Assembly: GCA_036733925.1 (NCBI GenBank)
Contig: DAIMZO010000003.1
Span: 46,296 to 110,295 of the forward strand
DNA: 64,000 nucleotides
Reading direction: 5' to 3'
Origin: UBA2897 sp036733925
GTDB lineage: Bacteria > Bacillota > Negativicutes > Selenomonadales > Selenomonadaceae
Within the stretch, counting starts at the first letter, position 1, and each line of letters starts with the position of its first letter. Positions 16,558 through 26,626 of this stretch are shown here, piece by piece. The position numbers were made by a program, and so were the translations under genes. The notes under the pieces are model-generated. The model was not told the DNA's origin. It worked only from the letters and a program-made list of their open reading frames with translations, and did not search any database.

Positions 16558-18036
16558 TTGACACATGATTTGACCATCATCAATACGTTTGTCCTCTATA
16601 TCGGGCTCATGATGGCAATCGGCGTGTACTATTACCGCCGCACGCGCAACATGAGCGACTATTTCCTCGGCAACCGCAAACTCGGCGCCTGGGTCACGTC
16701 GATGAGCGCGGAGGCCTCGGATATGAGCGGCTGGATGCTGATGGGCGTGCCGGGCTTCGCGTATCTCGCGGGCCTGAACGCCGGCTGGATCGCGGTCGGC
16801 ATCGCGATCGGCACCTGGGCGAACTGGCATTTCGTCGCTTCGCGCCTGCGCAAGTACACGGAGCTTGCGCAGAACTCGCTGACGCTGCCGGAGTTCCTGC
16901 AGAACCGCTACGAGGATACGAGCGGCATCCTGCGCATCGTACCGGCCATCTTCATCCTGATCTTCTTTATCATCTACTCGGCCTCGGGCTTCGTGTCGGC
17001 GGGGCGCCTCTTTGAAACGGTGTTCGGCATCCCGTACCCGGTCGCGGTGTTCATCGGCGCGGGCTCGGTCGTGTTCTATACCCTGATCGGCGGTTTCCTC
17101 GCGGTCTCGCGCACGGACTTCATCCAGGGCGTCATGATGTTCTTCGCAATCCTCGTCGTGCCGATCACGGCGATGGTCGAGATGGGCGGCGTAGGCGTGA
17201 CGGTCGACGCCCTGCATAACGTGCAGGCCTCGATGCTGCAGCCGCTGACGAAGCCAGACGGCTCGACGATGGGCTTCATCGAGCTCGTTTCCTTGCTCGC
17301 CTGGGGCATCGGGTACTTCGGCCAGCCGCATATCCTCGTACGCTTCATGGCCGTGCGCTCGTCGGGCGAGATCCGTCAGGCGACGCGCATCGCGATGACC
17401 TGGGTCATCCTGTCGCTCGCGGCAGCGGTCGCTGTCGGCATGGTCGGGCGCGTGTCCCTCGCGGATCCGCTCGAGGGCACGGCGTCGGAGACGGTGTTCC
17501 TCGTGCTGACGAACACGATGTTCCCGCCGTTCCTCGCGGGCCTCATCCTGTCGGCGGTGCTCGCGGCCATCATGAGCACGGCGTCCTCGCAGCTGCTCGT
17601 CGCGGCATCCGCGTTCGCGCAGGACTTCTACCGGACTTTGATCCGCAAGAACGCGGAGCAGACGGAGCTCGTCTGGATCGCGCGTGCGTCGGTGTTCGTG
17701 ATTGCGGCGCTCGCCATCTTCCTCGCGCTGAATCCGAACAGCTTCATCCTCGACATGGTATCCTACGCCTGGGCGGGCTTCGGCGCGGCGTTCGGGCCGG
17801 CCATCCTCATGAGCCTGTTCTGGAAGCGCACGACGCGCAATGGCGTCGTTGCGGGCATCATCGTCGGCGGCGTGACGGTGCTCGTCTGGAAGCAGTTCGC
17901 GTTGTTTGGGCTCTACGAGATTGTGCCGGGCTTCCTGCTCTCGCTGCTCGCCATCTACGTCGTGAGCAAGCTCGGAAAGGAGCCTTCGGCCTCCATCCAG
18001 TCGACGTTTGACGCGGTCGGCCGCAGCAGGATCTGA
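16558..18036 (+). CDS. putP: Sodium/proline symporter PutP
   Basis: This inner-membrane SSS-family carrier imports proline with sodium. The 492-residue product has the family length and about 13 hydrophobic helices. Marker segments are NMSDYFLGNRKLGAWVTSMSAEASDMSGWMLMG (helices 1-2, sodium and proline site; given here as the region near residues 30-62), GGFLAVSRTDFIQG near 178, and IMSTASSQLLVAASAF near 338. The start is TTG 16558 behind GGAAAGG at 16541-16547. It appears to be a single-gene unit with its own promoter. Confidence 0.92.
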   Translation: MTHDLTIINTFVLYIGLMMAIGVYYYRRTRNMSDYFLGNRKLGAWVTSMSAEASDMSGWMLMGVPGFAYLAGLNAGWIAVGIAIGTWANWHFVASRLRKYTELAQNSLTLPEFLQNRYEDTSGILRIVPAIFILIFFIIYSASGFVSAGRLFETVFGIPYPVAVFIGAGSVVFYTLIGGFLAVSRTDFIQGVMMFFAILVVPITAMVEMGGVGVTVDALHNVQASMLQPLTKPDGSTMGFIELVSLLAWGIGYFGQPHILVRFMAVRSSGEIRQATRIAMTWVILSLAAAVAVGMVGRVSLADPLEGTASETVFLVLTNTMFPPFLAGLILSAVLAAIMSTASSQLLVAASAFAQDFYRTLIRKNAEQTELVWIARASVFVIAALAIFLALNPNSFILDMVSYAWAGFGAAFGPAILMSLFWKRTTRNGVVAGIIVGGVTVLVWKQFALFGLYEIVPGFLLSLLAIYVVSKLGKEPSASIQSTFDAVGRSRI

Positions 18037-18062
18037 GCCTCTGAACGAAGAAAAACGGAACA

Positions 18063-18110
18063 AAATCCCTGTCTTTTTTCTCGAAATCTGGGAGAAAAGG
18101 CAGGGATTTC
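18063..18110 (+). terminator. Probable terminator after putP
   Basis: AAATCCCTGTC...CTC pairs with GAGAAAAGGCAGGGATTT across a short loop, with a two-base bulge. The T-run after it is weak, so this is a moderate call. Confidence 0.5.
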
Positions 18111-18250
18111 TGCTTTGGATATCGAAACATAAAAAGGAACAGGAAGGGAATATGCGCAAGGCAGGGGGGCTGGAGTGCAGCAGTACGGGAGAACTGGATC
18201 TGTGTCCCGCCGCGTCTCGCGCTAGAATATAGAGAGACAGGTGAGCATTC

Positions 18251-19114
18251 GTGGAAAAAGTCAAAGTCATGATCGTCGACGATTCACGCGTCAGCCGTGC
18301 CGTGCTGGCGAAGAATCTCGCTCGGACGAATTTTGAGGTAGTTGCGCAGGCCAAGAACGCAGCGGAGGCCGTGGAGCTCTATGCCACCTACCGCCCGGCT
18401 GTCGTGACGATGGATATGAATCTGCCGGATGCGGACGGGATCGAGTGCAGCCGGCGTATCCTGGCCTTCGATAAGGAAGCCAGGATCATCATGATCTCGG
18501 CGATGAAGGATGCGAGCCTCGTCGCGCGCGGCCGCGAGGCCGGCATTTCTGCGTTCCTGCAGAAACCAATCAATACCAACGACCTCATTGACACGCTGAT
18601 GATTCTGTGTCAGAATAAAGTCGGAAAAGTCGCCGTCCTGCGCGAGTCATACGCGAAACCATTCGCGCGTGCGCTCCAGCAGGGGCTTTTCAGCCTGATC
18701 GGCGTGAACAGCGAGGTATCGCTCGAGCTCAGCGATGAGCATTTCCTGACGGTCAGCGGCGTCGCGGTCATCATCGGCCTGACGGGGTATCCGACGGGCC
18801 GCGCCATCGTCTATCTCGATAAGGACACCGTGCAGAACTTTTCGCGCATCCTGCTCGATGCGGCCCCGGATGAACCAATCCGCGAGGAGGAGGCCGCGGA
18901 CTCCATCGAGGAGTCCGCGAACATCATCGTCGGGCGGGGCGTCTCGAATATCAACGACGTGTTCCGGGACAAGGAAATCCGCACGACGCCGCCAGGGACG
19001 ATCTGCGGGAAGGATATCCATATCGCGAGCCCAAAGCTCACGACATTCCACATCGTGGCGAAGACGCGGATCGGCGATATCCATATGAACGTAGGCTTTG
19101 CGGAAGGAGAATGA
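18251..19114 (+). CDS. Response regulator with C-terminal CheX-like phosphatase domain
   Basis: Residues 1-122 form a REC domain: acidic pair in MIVDDSRVSR, phospho-acceptor Asp in TMDMNLPDADG (about 57), Thr/Ser in MISAMKD, Lys in LQKPINT. Residues about 130-287 resemble CheX/CheC, with the E-x-x-N signature in EESANIIVG, which in CheX dephosphorylates CheY-P. A REC-CheX fusion would let phosphorylation tune the phosphatase, which is inference. GTG 18251 is the start. The next gene is a free-standing CheX paralogue, 4 bases on, then a chemoreceptor. Confidence 0.85.
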   Translation: MEKVKVMIVDDSRVSRAVLAKNLARTNFEVVAQAKNAAEAVELYATYRPAVVTMDMNLPDADGIECSRRILAFDKEARIIMISAMKDASLVARGREAGISAFLQKPINTNDLIDTLMILCQNKVGKVAVLRESYAKPFARALQQGLFSLIGVNSEVSLELSDEHFLTVSGVAVIIGLTGYPTGRAIVYLDKDTVQNFSRILLDAAPDEPIREEEAADSIEESANIIVGRGVSNINDVFRDKEIRTTPPGTICGKDIHIASPKLTTFHIVAKTRIGDIHMNVGFAEGE

Positions 19115-19118
19115 TGGA

Positions 19119-19589
19119 ATGGATGCTAAATTGGTCAACCCTTTCGTCGAGGCGTTCGAGGCCGTCATGCCACAGATGGGTTTCCCTGCGCCGAAACGGC
19201 TCAAGGTTGCCGTGCAGCAGCAGAATGCGGTGAGCAAGGGCGTGTCGGTCATCGTCGGATTCACGAAGCAGATCCGCGGCAACGTCGTCTACAATATGGA
19301 TGAGGATACCGCAAAATTCATCGCGTCGACGATGATGATGGGGATGCCGGTCGAGAGCTTTGACGCGATGGCGCAGAGCGCGATTTCGGAGATGAGCAAC
19401 ATGCTCACGGCGAATGCCGCGACGAACCTCGCGGGGCTCGGGCTCGAGGTCGACATCTCGACGCCGTCGCTCTCCATCGGCGAGAATTTCCAGGTGAAAA
19501 TCACAGATGCGCAATATCTGACCGTCGACATGGATTTAGGGGGCCATGCCGTCGAACTCGATATCGCGGTAGAACAGGGTCAGGGCTGA
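19119..19589 (+). CDS. CheX-family chemotaxis phosphatase
   Basis: The 156-residue product has the CheX fold: VNPFVEAFEAVMPQMG at the start, the E-x-x-N catalytic motif in SEMSNMLTANAATNLAG (about residues 90-105), and GxxVSVIVGFTKQIRGNVVY strands. It should hydrolyse the phosphoryl group of CheY-P. ATG 19119 is four bases past the stop of the REC-CheX gene, with the GGAGA site inside that gene, so the pair is translationally coupled. Confidence 0.85.
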   Translation: MDAKLVNPFVEAFEAVMPQMGFPAPKRLKVAVQQQNAVSKGVSVIVGFTKQIRGNVVYNMDEDTAKFIASTMMMGMPVESFDAMAQSAISEMSNMLTANAATNLAGLGLEVDISTPSLSIGENFQVKITDAQYLTVDMDLGGHAVELDIAVEQGQG

Positions 19590-19719
19590 ACTGGTCTTGT
19601 TTTGCGGTCAAGGAGGGAACCGGTTCGATAGGGGGAACGGCTCCTGCAAAAGGGATATCATAGAGAGTGAGGCACAGGCCTCGAAGAAGTGTGTGGATTC
19701 AGGAATCGAGGGATTTTTT

Positions 19720-21741
19720 TTGAACAGGAAATTGACTAGTCTCCGCGCCAAATTGCTCGCAGGGCTTCTGCCCCTGTTTTTCGGTAGCTTTTTGGTATTT
19801 TTCGGCATCACGTACTTCATGGCTAGTTCCGTGCTTTATCAGGACGCGGACAACATCGCCGCCGAGGTCGGGCGGACTACGGCGCTCTCCGTCGAGCAGG
19901 ATTTCGCTAAGAAAGAGGATGCGCTGAAATGGCTCGCGACCAACGAGGGGATTCGCACGGGAAGCCATGAGCAGCGCGTCGCCATCCTGAACGAAGTCCA
20001 GCAGCGGACGAACAACGGGTTCGCGATGGTCGCGTACATGGACCTGAACGGCCAAGCCTACAACGAGAAGGACAAGGCCATGGATCGCGCCTCGCGCGAC
20101 TACTTCAAGAACGTCAAGGCAACGCAGAAGCCGTACATCACGGGCCCGTCCGTATCGGGCACGAGCGGCAAGCTCATCACGGTCATCTGCTACCCGGTCA
20201 TGACGCAGGGCCAGCTCACGGGCATGGTCTATGGCACGGTCGAGCTCGACAGCATTTCGGAGCTCACAGCGAACATCAAATACATGGAGACGGGCCGCGT
20301 CTATATCGCTGATGAGCAGGGACTGACAATCGCCTACGGGCTCGACCCGGAGCGCGTCGGCAAGATGGATCTGACGAAAGAGGAGCAGGACGGCTACAAG
20401 CTTGACCCGGCCCTCGTCAAGGCGTTCAACGACGCCGTCTCGTCGGACAAGCAGACGCAAGCGGAGTACAGCACGTCGCGCGGCACGGAGTCGAAGGCCA
20501 TCCTGACACCAATCCACCTCGGTGAGCGCACCTGGATTGCGGTATCGACGGCGCCAATCTCTGAGATCCGCGCGAACGCGACCTCGATGGTCAAGATCCT
20601 CGCCATCGTGGCCTTGCTCATGCTGGCTGCCATCAGCGTGGTCATCTGGGTTGTCTCGAAGAAGATGTGCGACCCGGTCGTCGCGCTGCGCGCGGAGGCC
20701 GACCTGCTGAACAGCGGCGACCTGCGTTCGCGCCCGATGGAGAGTGCGGACCGCAGCGACGAGATCGGCGACCTCGCACGCGGCTTCAAGCAGATGCGCG
20801 GCACCCTGCGCGGCCTGTTGCAGAACATCGCGGCGAATGCCGAGAAGGTCTCGGCCGCGGCCGAGGAGCTCACGGCCGCCTCGCATCAGTCCGCGGAGGC
20901 CGCGAACCAGGTCGCGGAGTCAATCACGGACATGGCTGGCGGCATGGCCAAGCAGTCGGATGCGGCGGGCACGGTCAGCGATGAGAGCGACAAGATCGCC
21001 GAGAAGACCGGCAATGTCTCGATGAGCGCCGAGGCCATCGCCGCCGTCACGCAGATGACGGCAGACAGCGTCAAGGACGGCCGCGATGCCATCCGCACGG
21101 TGGTTGGCAACATGGATGCAATCAACGCCGGCACGACAACCGTGCAGCAGACCATCGACAAGCTCGCGAAGAGCTCCAATGAGATCAGCAACATCGTCGG
21201 CATGATTTCCGGCATCGCCGAGCAGACGAACCTGCTCGCGCTGAACGCGGCCATCGAGGCCGCGCGTGCCGGTGAGGCTGGCCGCGGCTTCTCCGTCGTC
21301 GCCGACGAGGTGCGCAAGCTCGCCGAGGAGAGCGCGAACTCCACGCAGAAAATCGCCGACCTCGTCGCGGTCATCCAGAACGACATGAAGGGAGCGGTCG
21401 AGGCCAGCACGACGAGTGCCGAGAGCGTCGCGAGCAGCATGGAGTCGGTCAAGAAGGCCGATTCGGTCTTCGAGTCCATCCAGATTTCGGCCGAGTCGCT
21501 CGTGGGCGGCGTCAGCGATGTCGCCAGCAGCATCAAGGAGATCGCGGATGGCTCGAAAGAGATGAGCGAAGCTGCAAAATCCATCAACGATATCGCGAAG
21601 CACAACGCCGATCAGGCCGAGTCCGTCTCCTCGACGACCGAGGAACAGTCCGCCTCGGCACAGGAGATTGCCGCGGCAACCCGCAGCCTCGCCGAAGAGG
21701 CCGAGAAGCTCGCTGGCGAGATGGATCGCTTCAAGCTGTAA
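19720..21741 (+). CDS. Methyl-accepting chemotaxis protein with dCache-type sensor
   Basis: The 673-residue receptor starts at TTG 19720 (NRKLTSLRAKLLAGLLP), with GAGGGA upstream; the frame is open further but without a site. Membrane segments lie at about 9-35 and 290-312 and flank a long outside region with Cache features (MDLNGQAYNEKDKAMDRASRDYF, GKLITVICYPVMTQGQLTGM). A HAMP domain and the signalling hairpin (AEQTNLLALNAAIEAARAGE) follow. Cache sensors often bind amino or organic acids, but the ligand is not readable. It sits 130 bases after the CheX gene. Confidence 0.9.
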   Translation: MNRKLTSLRAKLLAGLLPLFFGSFLVFFGITYFMASSVLYQDADNIAAEVGRTTALSVEQDFAKKEDALKWLATNEGIRTGSHEQRVAILNEVQQRTNNGFAMVAYMDLNGQAYNEKDKAMDRASRDYFKNVKATQKPYITGPSVSGTSGKLITVICYPVMTQGQLTGMVYGTVELDSISELTANIKYMETGRVYIADEQGLTIAYGLDPERVGKMDLTKEEQDGYKLDPALVKAFNDAVSSDKQTQAEYSTSRGTESKAILTPIHLGERTWIAVSTAPISEIRANATSMVKILAIVALLMLAAISVVIWVVSKKMCDPVVALRAEADLLNSGDLRSRPMESADRSDEIGDLARGFKQMRGTLRGLLQNIAANAEKVSAAAEELTAASHQSAEAANQVAESITDMAGGMAKQSDAAGTVSDESDKIAEKTGNVSMSAEAIAAVTQMTADSVKDGRDAIRTVVGNMDAINAGTTTVQQTIDKLAKSSNEISNIVGMISGIAEQTNLLALNAAIEAARAGEAGRGFSVVADEVRKLAEESANSTQKIADLVAVIQNDMKGAVEASTTSAESVASSMESVKKADSVFESIQISAESLVGGVSDVASSIKEIADGSKEMSEAAKSINDIAKHNADQAESVSSTTEEQSASAQEIAAATRSLAEEAEKLAGEMDRFKL

Positions 21742-21767
21742 GCTGCTATGTAATATGGACAAAGAAG

Positions 21768-21793
21768 TCCTCCCCGAACCGGGGAGGATTTTT
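21768..21793 (+). terminator. Intrinsic terminator after the second chemoreceptor
   Basis: TCCTCCCC, GAACC, GGGGAGGA and a T-run. Confidence 0.85.
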
Positions 21794-21811
21794 CAAATTT
21801 CAAAAAAGCAG

Positions 21812-21840
21812 TTGGCAAACGGCGGGCCTTTCGCTATAAT
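21812..21840 (+). promoter_or_regulatory. Promoter of the DUF1934-argS-rpoE-pyrG cluster
   Basis: TTGGCA (21812-21817) and TATAAT (21835-21840) are separated by 17 bases. Confidence 0.7.
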
Positions 21841-21897
21841 AGTATCCGTATGGATTTTTCGAAGGGGCGGCAGGCCCCGTTACAGGAGGCTTTATCT

Positions 21898-22350
21898 TTG
21901 GCAGAGATGCATCGGGTCATCGTTCATATCCGCGGCGCGCAGCGCGACCTGACGGGCGAGGAAAATGTGACGGAGATGGTCGCGGAGGGCAGGCACTACT
22001 ACCGGAACGGCAAGCATTACGTGCTCTACGAGGATCATCTGACCGATGAGGAGGACAAGACCTCGACGGTGCTGAAGATCGGCCCGTCGTCGCTGACGCT
22101 GCTGCGCCACGGCGCGGTCGTGCAGGAACAGCATTTCAAGCCGCGCTCGGAGACGTGCAGCCGCTATGAGACCCCGTACGGCTCGATGAATCTCGCGTTC
22201 CAGACGCGGCATATCGACATCACGTACGGTACGGTTTCGGGTACGGTCGACCTCGACTACGCGCTGAAGGTCAATGGAAGCTATCAGAGCGACAACAGCC
22301 TGCATATCGAGATCACGAGCGCGCCCGGCGAGAGCCATAAACTGAACTGA
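21898..22350 (+). CDS. DUF1934 (YwiB-like) beta-barrel protein
   Basis: The 150-residue product starts at TTG 21898 behind AGGAGG at 21884-21889; the upstream ATG 21850 has no site. Features are a strand-rich chain with YYRNGKHYVLYEDHL, SRYETPYGSMNLAFQTRHI, and YALKVNGSYQSDNSLHIEI, matching the calycin-like YwiB family, which is commonly encoded next to argS in Firmicutes. Biochemical role is not known to me. Confidence 0.75.
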   Translation: MAEMHRVIVHIRGAQRDLTGEENVTEMVAEGRHYYRNGKHYVLYEDHLTDEEDKTSTVLKIGPSSLTLLRHGAVVQEQHFKPRSETCSRYETPYGSMNLAFQTRHIDITYGTVSGTVDLDYALKVNGSYQSDNSLHIEITSAPGESHKLN

Positions 22351-22356
22351 CGGAAG

Positions 22357-22385
22357 TGCCGCGTGCCCGGATGGGCCCTGCGGCA
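22357..22385 (+). other. Hairpin between DUF1934 gene and argS
   Basis: TGCCGC (22357-22362) pairs with GCGGCA (22380-22385), with an inner GCCC-GGAT-GGGC stem. There is no T-run. It could be a leader structure of argS; no T-box motif is visible. Confidence 0.35.
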
Positions 22386-22519
22386 AGACCATGAGATGGA
22401 AACCATTGCATTGACGCGGGCAGGCCCTGCGCAACGCTTTGTATTTTGTTTTCCTTTTGCAGAAGCAGCGTATCTGCGCAGAAGCTGGTAGTTGCATAGG
22501 TTGTATAGGAGGTTTTTCC

Positions 22520-24175
22520 TTGGATATCAAAGATACCTTGACCGCCGCGATCCGGCAGGCGGCACAGGATGCCATCGCGGACGGCACATTTCCGGCGGGC
22601 GAGATCCCGGCCGTCGAGCTCTCCGTCCCGCCGAAGAAGGAATTCGGCGACTTTGCGACGAACTTCGCGATGCAGTCGGCACGCGTGTTCCATCAGAACC
22701 CGCGGAAGATCGCCGAGGAGCTCGCGGCCCGTATCAAAGGGGACTGGCTCGACCACACGCAGATTGCGGGCCCGGGTTTCCTGAATTTCTACCTCCGCGG
22801 CAATGTGCTCTACGATGCTTTCCATCAGATTCTCGACGCCGGTGATTCTTTCGGCAATCTGCCGAAGAAGGACGCGCCGAAAATCCAGGTCGAGTACGTC
22901 AGCGCGAACCCGACGGGCCCGCTGCATGTCGGCCATGGCCGCGGTGCGGCGGCAGGCTCGGCGCTCGTGAACCTGCTGCGCGCGGCAGGATATCCGGTCG
23001 AGAGCGAGTACTACATCAACGATGCGGGCAACCAGATGAACATCCTCGCGCAGTCGGTCAATGCGCGCTACCTCGAGTTGCTCGGCCGCGAGGTCGAGTT
23101 CCCTGAGAACGGCTACCACGGCGAGGACATCAAGGTCACGGCGCAGCGCATCATCGACAAGGACGGAGATAAATACCTCGCGATGGACGAGAATGAGCGT
23201 CTCGAGATCTTCAAGGATCTCGCGTACAAGGAGAAGCTCGCCATCCTGAAAGAGGATCTCGAGGCCTTCCACGTGACGTTCGACCATTGGTTCAGCGAGC
23301 GCACGCTGCACCCGGACGCGGTGCGCGCGGCAGTAGAGAAGCTGCAGGCGAACGGCACCATCTACGAGAAGGACGGCGCGCTCTGGCTGAAATCCACGGA
23401 ATACGGCGACGACAAAGACCGCGTCGTGATCCGCGACAACGGCGTGCCAACGTATTTCGCGGCGGATATCGCGTACCATCACAACAAATACGAGCGCGGC
23501 TTCGACCGCCTCATCAATATCTGGGGCGCTGACCACCACGGCTATGTCGCGCGCGTCAAGGCGGCGATGCAGGCGCTCGGCCACGACCCGGAGAAGCTCA
23601 CGGTGCTGCTTTTGCAGATGGTCAGCCTCTACCGCAACGGCGAGCTCGTCAAGATGTCGAAGCGCACGGGCCAGAGTGTCACGCTGAACGAGCTCATCGA
23701 GGAGGTCGGCACCGACGCGGCGCGCTACTTCTTCCTGATGCGCTCGCTCGACAGCCAGCTCGACTTCGACCTCGACCTCGCGAAGAAGAAGTCGAACGAC
23801 AACCCGGTCTACTACATCCAGTACGCGCACGCGCGCATCTGCAGCATTTTCCGCCAGGCGGATGAGACGGGGCTGAAGCTCCCGGCGAAGCCGAACCTCG
23901 CGCGCCTGCAGAATCCGTCCGAGATCGAGCTGATCAAGAAAATCGAGTCGTACCCCGAGGAAATCGAGCGCGCGGCGAAGGACTACGCGCCGCATCATAT
24001 CGCGCGCTACAGCTATGACCTCGCCTCGCTGTTCCACAGCTTCTACAACCGCTGCCGGATCATCGGGCAGGAGCAGGAGCTTGCGGAGGCACGCCTCGCC
24101 CTCGTCAAGGCGACGGGCCACGTCATCCGCCACAGCCTCGCGATTCTCGGCGTTTCCGCGCCAGAACATATGTAA
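22520..24175 (+). CDS. argS: Arginine-tRNA ligase
   Basis: This class I enzyme charges tRNA-Arg. The 551-residue product begins at TTG 22520 with AGGAGG at 22507-22512. It has the N-terminal tRNA-recognition domain, the HIGH-type motif HVGHGRGAA near residue 135, the KMSKRTGQS signature near 378, and a C-terminal anticodon-binding domain ending SLAILGVSAPEHM. The order DUF1934-argS-rpoE-pyrG is the familiar Firmicutes one. Confidence 0.95.
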   Translation: MDIKDTLTAAIRQAAQDAIADGTFPAGEIPAVELSVPPKKEFGDFATNFAMQSARVFHQNPRKIAEELAARIKGDWLDHTQIAGPGFLNFYLRGNVLYDAFHQILDAGDSFGNLPKKDAPKIQVEYVSANPTGPLHVGHGRGAAAGSALVNLLRAAGYPVESEYYINDAGNQMNILAQSVNARYLELLGREVEFPENGYHGEDIKVTAQRIIDKDGDKYLAMDENERLEIFKDLAYKEKLAILKEDLEAFHVTFDHWFSERTLHPDAVRAAVEKLQANGTIYEKDGALWLKSTEYGDDKDRVVIRDNGVPTYFAADIAYHHNKYERGFDRLINIWGADHHGYVARVKAAMQALGHDPEKLTVLLLQMVSLYRNGELVKMSKRTGQSVTLNELIEEVGTDAARYFFLMRSLDSQLDFDLDLAKKKSNDNPVYYIQYAHARICSIFRQADETGLKLPAKPNLARLQNPSEIELIKKIESYPEEIERAAKDYAPHHIARYSYDLASLFHSFYNRCRIIGQEQELAEARLALVKATGHVIRHSLAILGVSAPEHM

Positions 24176-24194
24176 AGAAGTTAGGAGAGTATAT

Positions 24195-24533
24195 ATGGAT
24201 TACGTCAACAGTTCTGAGGTCGATATCGCCTACGATGTTCTTTCGAAGAAAGGCGAGACGATCTACTACAAGGATCTCGTGCTCGAGGTCATCGACAAGA
24301 AGCATAAGCCGGTGCAGAACCTCTCGGCGGCAATCTCCGAGGTCTACACGCTGATCAATATGGACAGCCGGTTCCACTACGAGGGCGAGGGCAAATGGGG
24401 CCTCACCGAGTGGAACCCGCCTGAGGTCAAACGCACGCACCGTGCCAGTGCTGCTTCGTCCCGCACGACGAGCCGTTCGGCCGCGAAGGCGAGCACCGCG
24501 CGCAAGAAAAAACTGGAGAGCATTCAGGAGTAA
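24195..24533 (+). CDS. rpoE: RNA polymerase delta-like protein (HARE-HTH domain)
   Basis: The 112-residue product has an N-terminal HARE-HTH fold (SEVDIAYDVLSKKGETIYYKDLVLEVIDK, given here as residues about 6-34; then FHYEGEGKWGLTEW). The delta subunit improves promoter turnover of RNA polymerase. The usual long acidic C-terminal tail is missing; instead the tail is short, Ser/Thr-rich and basic (RTTSRSAAKASTARKKK), which is unusual for a classical delta. The position directly before pyrG is conserved. Confidence 0.75.
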   Translation: MDYVNSSEVDIAYDVLSKKGETIYYKDLVLEVIDKKHKPVQNLSAAISEVYTLINMDSRFHYEGEGKWGLTEWNPPEVKRTHRASAASSRTTSRSAAKASTARKKKLESIQE

Positions 24534-24560
24534 TCGAAAAAGATTAGGAGGAAGGTTCCC

Positions 24561-26168
<1,608 letters not shown>

Positions 26169-26181
26169 ATCAAAAAAATCC

Positions 26182-26210
26182 TTGCGCTTTCCGGCGGAAT
26201 GCCGTATAAT
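26182..26210 (+). promoter_or_regulatory. Promoter of the tRNA cluster
   Basis: TTGCGC (26182-26187) and TATAAT (26205-26210) with a 17-base spacer, 34 bases before the first tRNA. Confidence 0.8.
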
Positions 26211-26244
26211 ACTCTTTGTCGGTGCACTCGTGCCGACAAATTAT

Positions 26245-26320
26245 TCCTCGATAGCTCAGCCGGTAGAGCACCTGACTGTTAATCAGGCTGTCGCAGGTTC
26301 GAATCCTGCTCGAGGAGCCA
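26245..26320 (+). tRNA. tRNA-Asn (GTT)
   Basis: Acceptor TCCTCGA pairs with TCGAGGA; the anticodon loop CTGTTAA gives GTT; T arm GCAGG-TTCGAAT-CCTGC; CCA is encoded. Confidence 0.95.
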
Positions 26321-26321
26321 T

Positions 26322-26396
26322 GGCGCGTTGGTCAAGTGGTTAAGACACCGCCCTTTCACGGCGGCTTCATGGGTTCGAATCCCGTACGCGTCACCA
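26322..26396 (+). tRNA. tRNA-Glu (TTC)
   Basis: Acceptor GGCGCGT pairs with ACGCGTC; the anticodon loop CTTTCAC gives TTC; CCA is encoded. It starts two bases after tRNA-Asn. Confidence 0.95.
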
Positions 26397-26397
26397 T

Positions 26398-26473
26398 GGG
26401 CGATTAGCTCAGCTGGGAGAGCGCTTGCCTTACAAGCAAGATGTCAGCAGTTCAATCCTGTTATCGCCCACCA
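26398..26473 (+). tRNA. tRNA-Val (TAC)
   Basis: Acceptor GGGCGAT pairs with ATCGCCC; the anticodon loop CTTACAA gives TAC; T arm AGCAG-TTCAATC-CTGTT contains wobble pairs; CCA is encoded. Confidence 0.95.
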
Positions 26474-26488
26474 TATCCTGAACGCACA

Positions 26489-26525
26489 AAGCCGTTGCAT
26501 GCCTGTTTGGCAGCAACGGCTTTTC
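26489..26525 (+). terminator. Intrinsic terminator of the tRNA cluster
   Basis: GCCGTTGC (26491-26498) pairs with GCAACGGC (26513-26520), followed by TTTTCT. Confidence 0.8.
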
Positions 26526-26552
26526 TGTATATCCTGTCCACGCAAAAAGGAA

Positions 26553-26581
26553 TTGCGTCCCCTTTCCGCATGATGTATAAT
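26553..26581 (+). promoter_or_regulatory. Promoter of the HD-domain gene, with hairpin at the transcript start
   Basis: TTGCGT (26553-26558) and TATAAT (26576-26581), 17-base spacer. The predicted 5' end carries a perfect GGAGCC-GA-GGCTCC hairpin at 26593-26606. Confidence 0.7.
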
Positions 26582-26626
26582 AAGAACATTAGGGAGCCGA
26601 GGCTCCTGCTGAAAGGAAGACCCTTT

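Noticed and set aside
18152..18232. Leader ORF of 26 codons before the REC-CheX gene
   Set aside because: It has a fair ribosome binding site but no conserved feature, and its stop overlaps the promoter-like TAGAAT. Insufficient to call.
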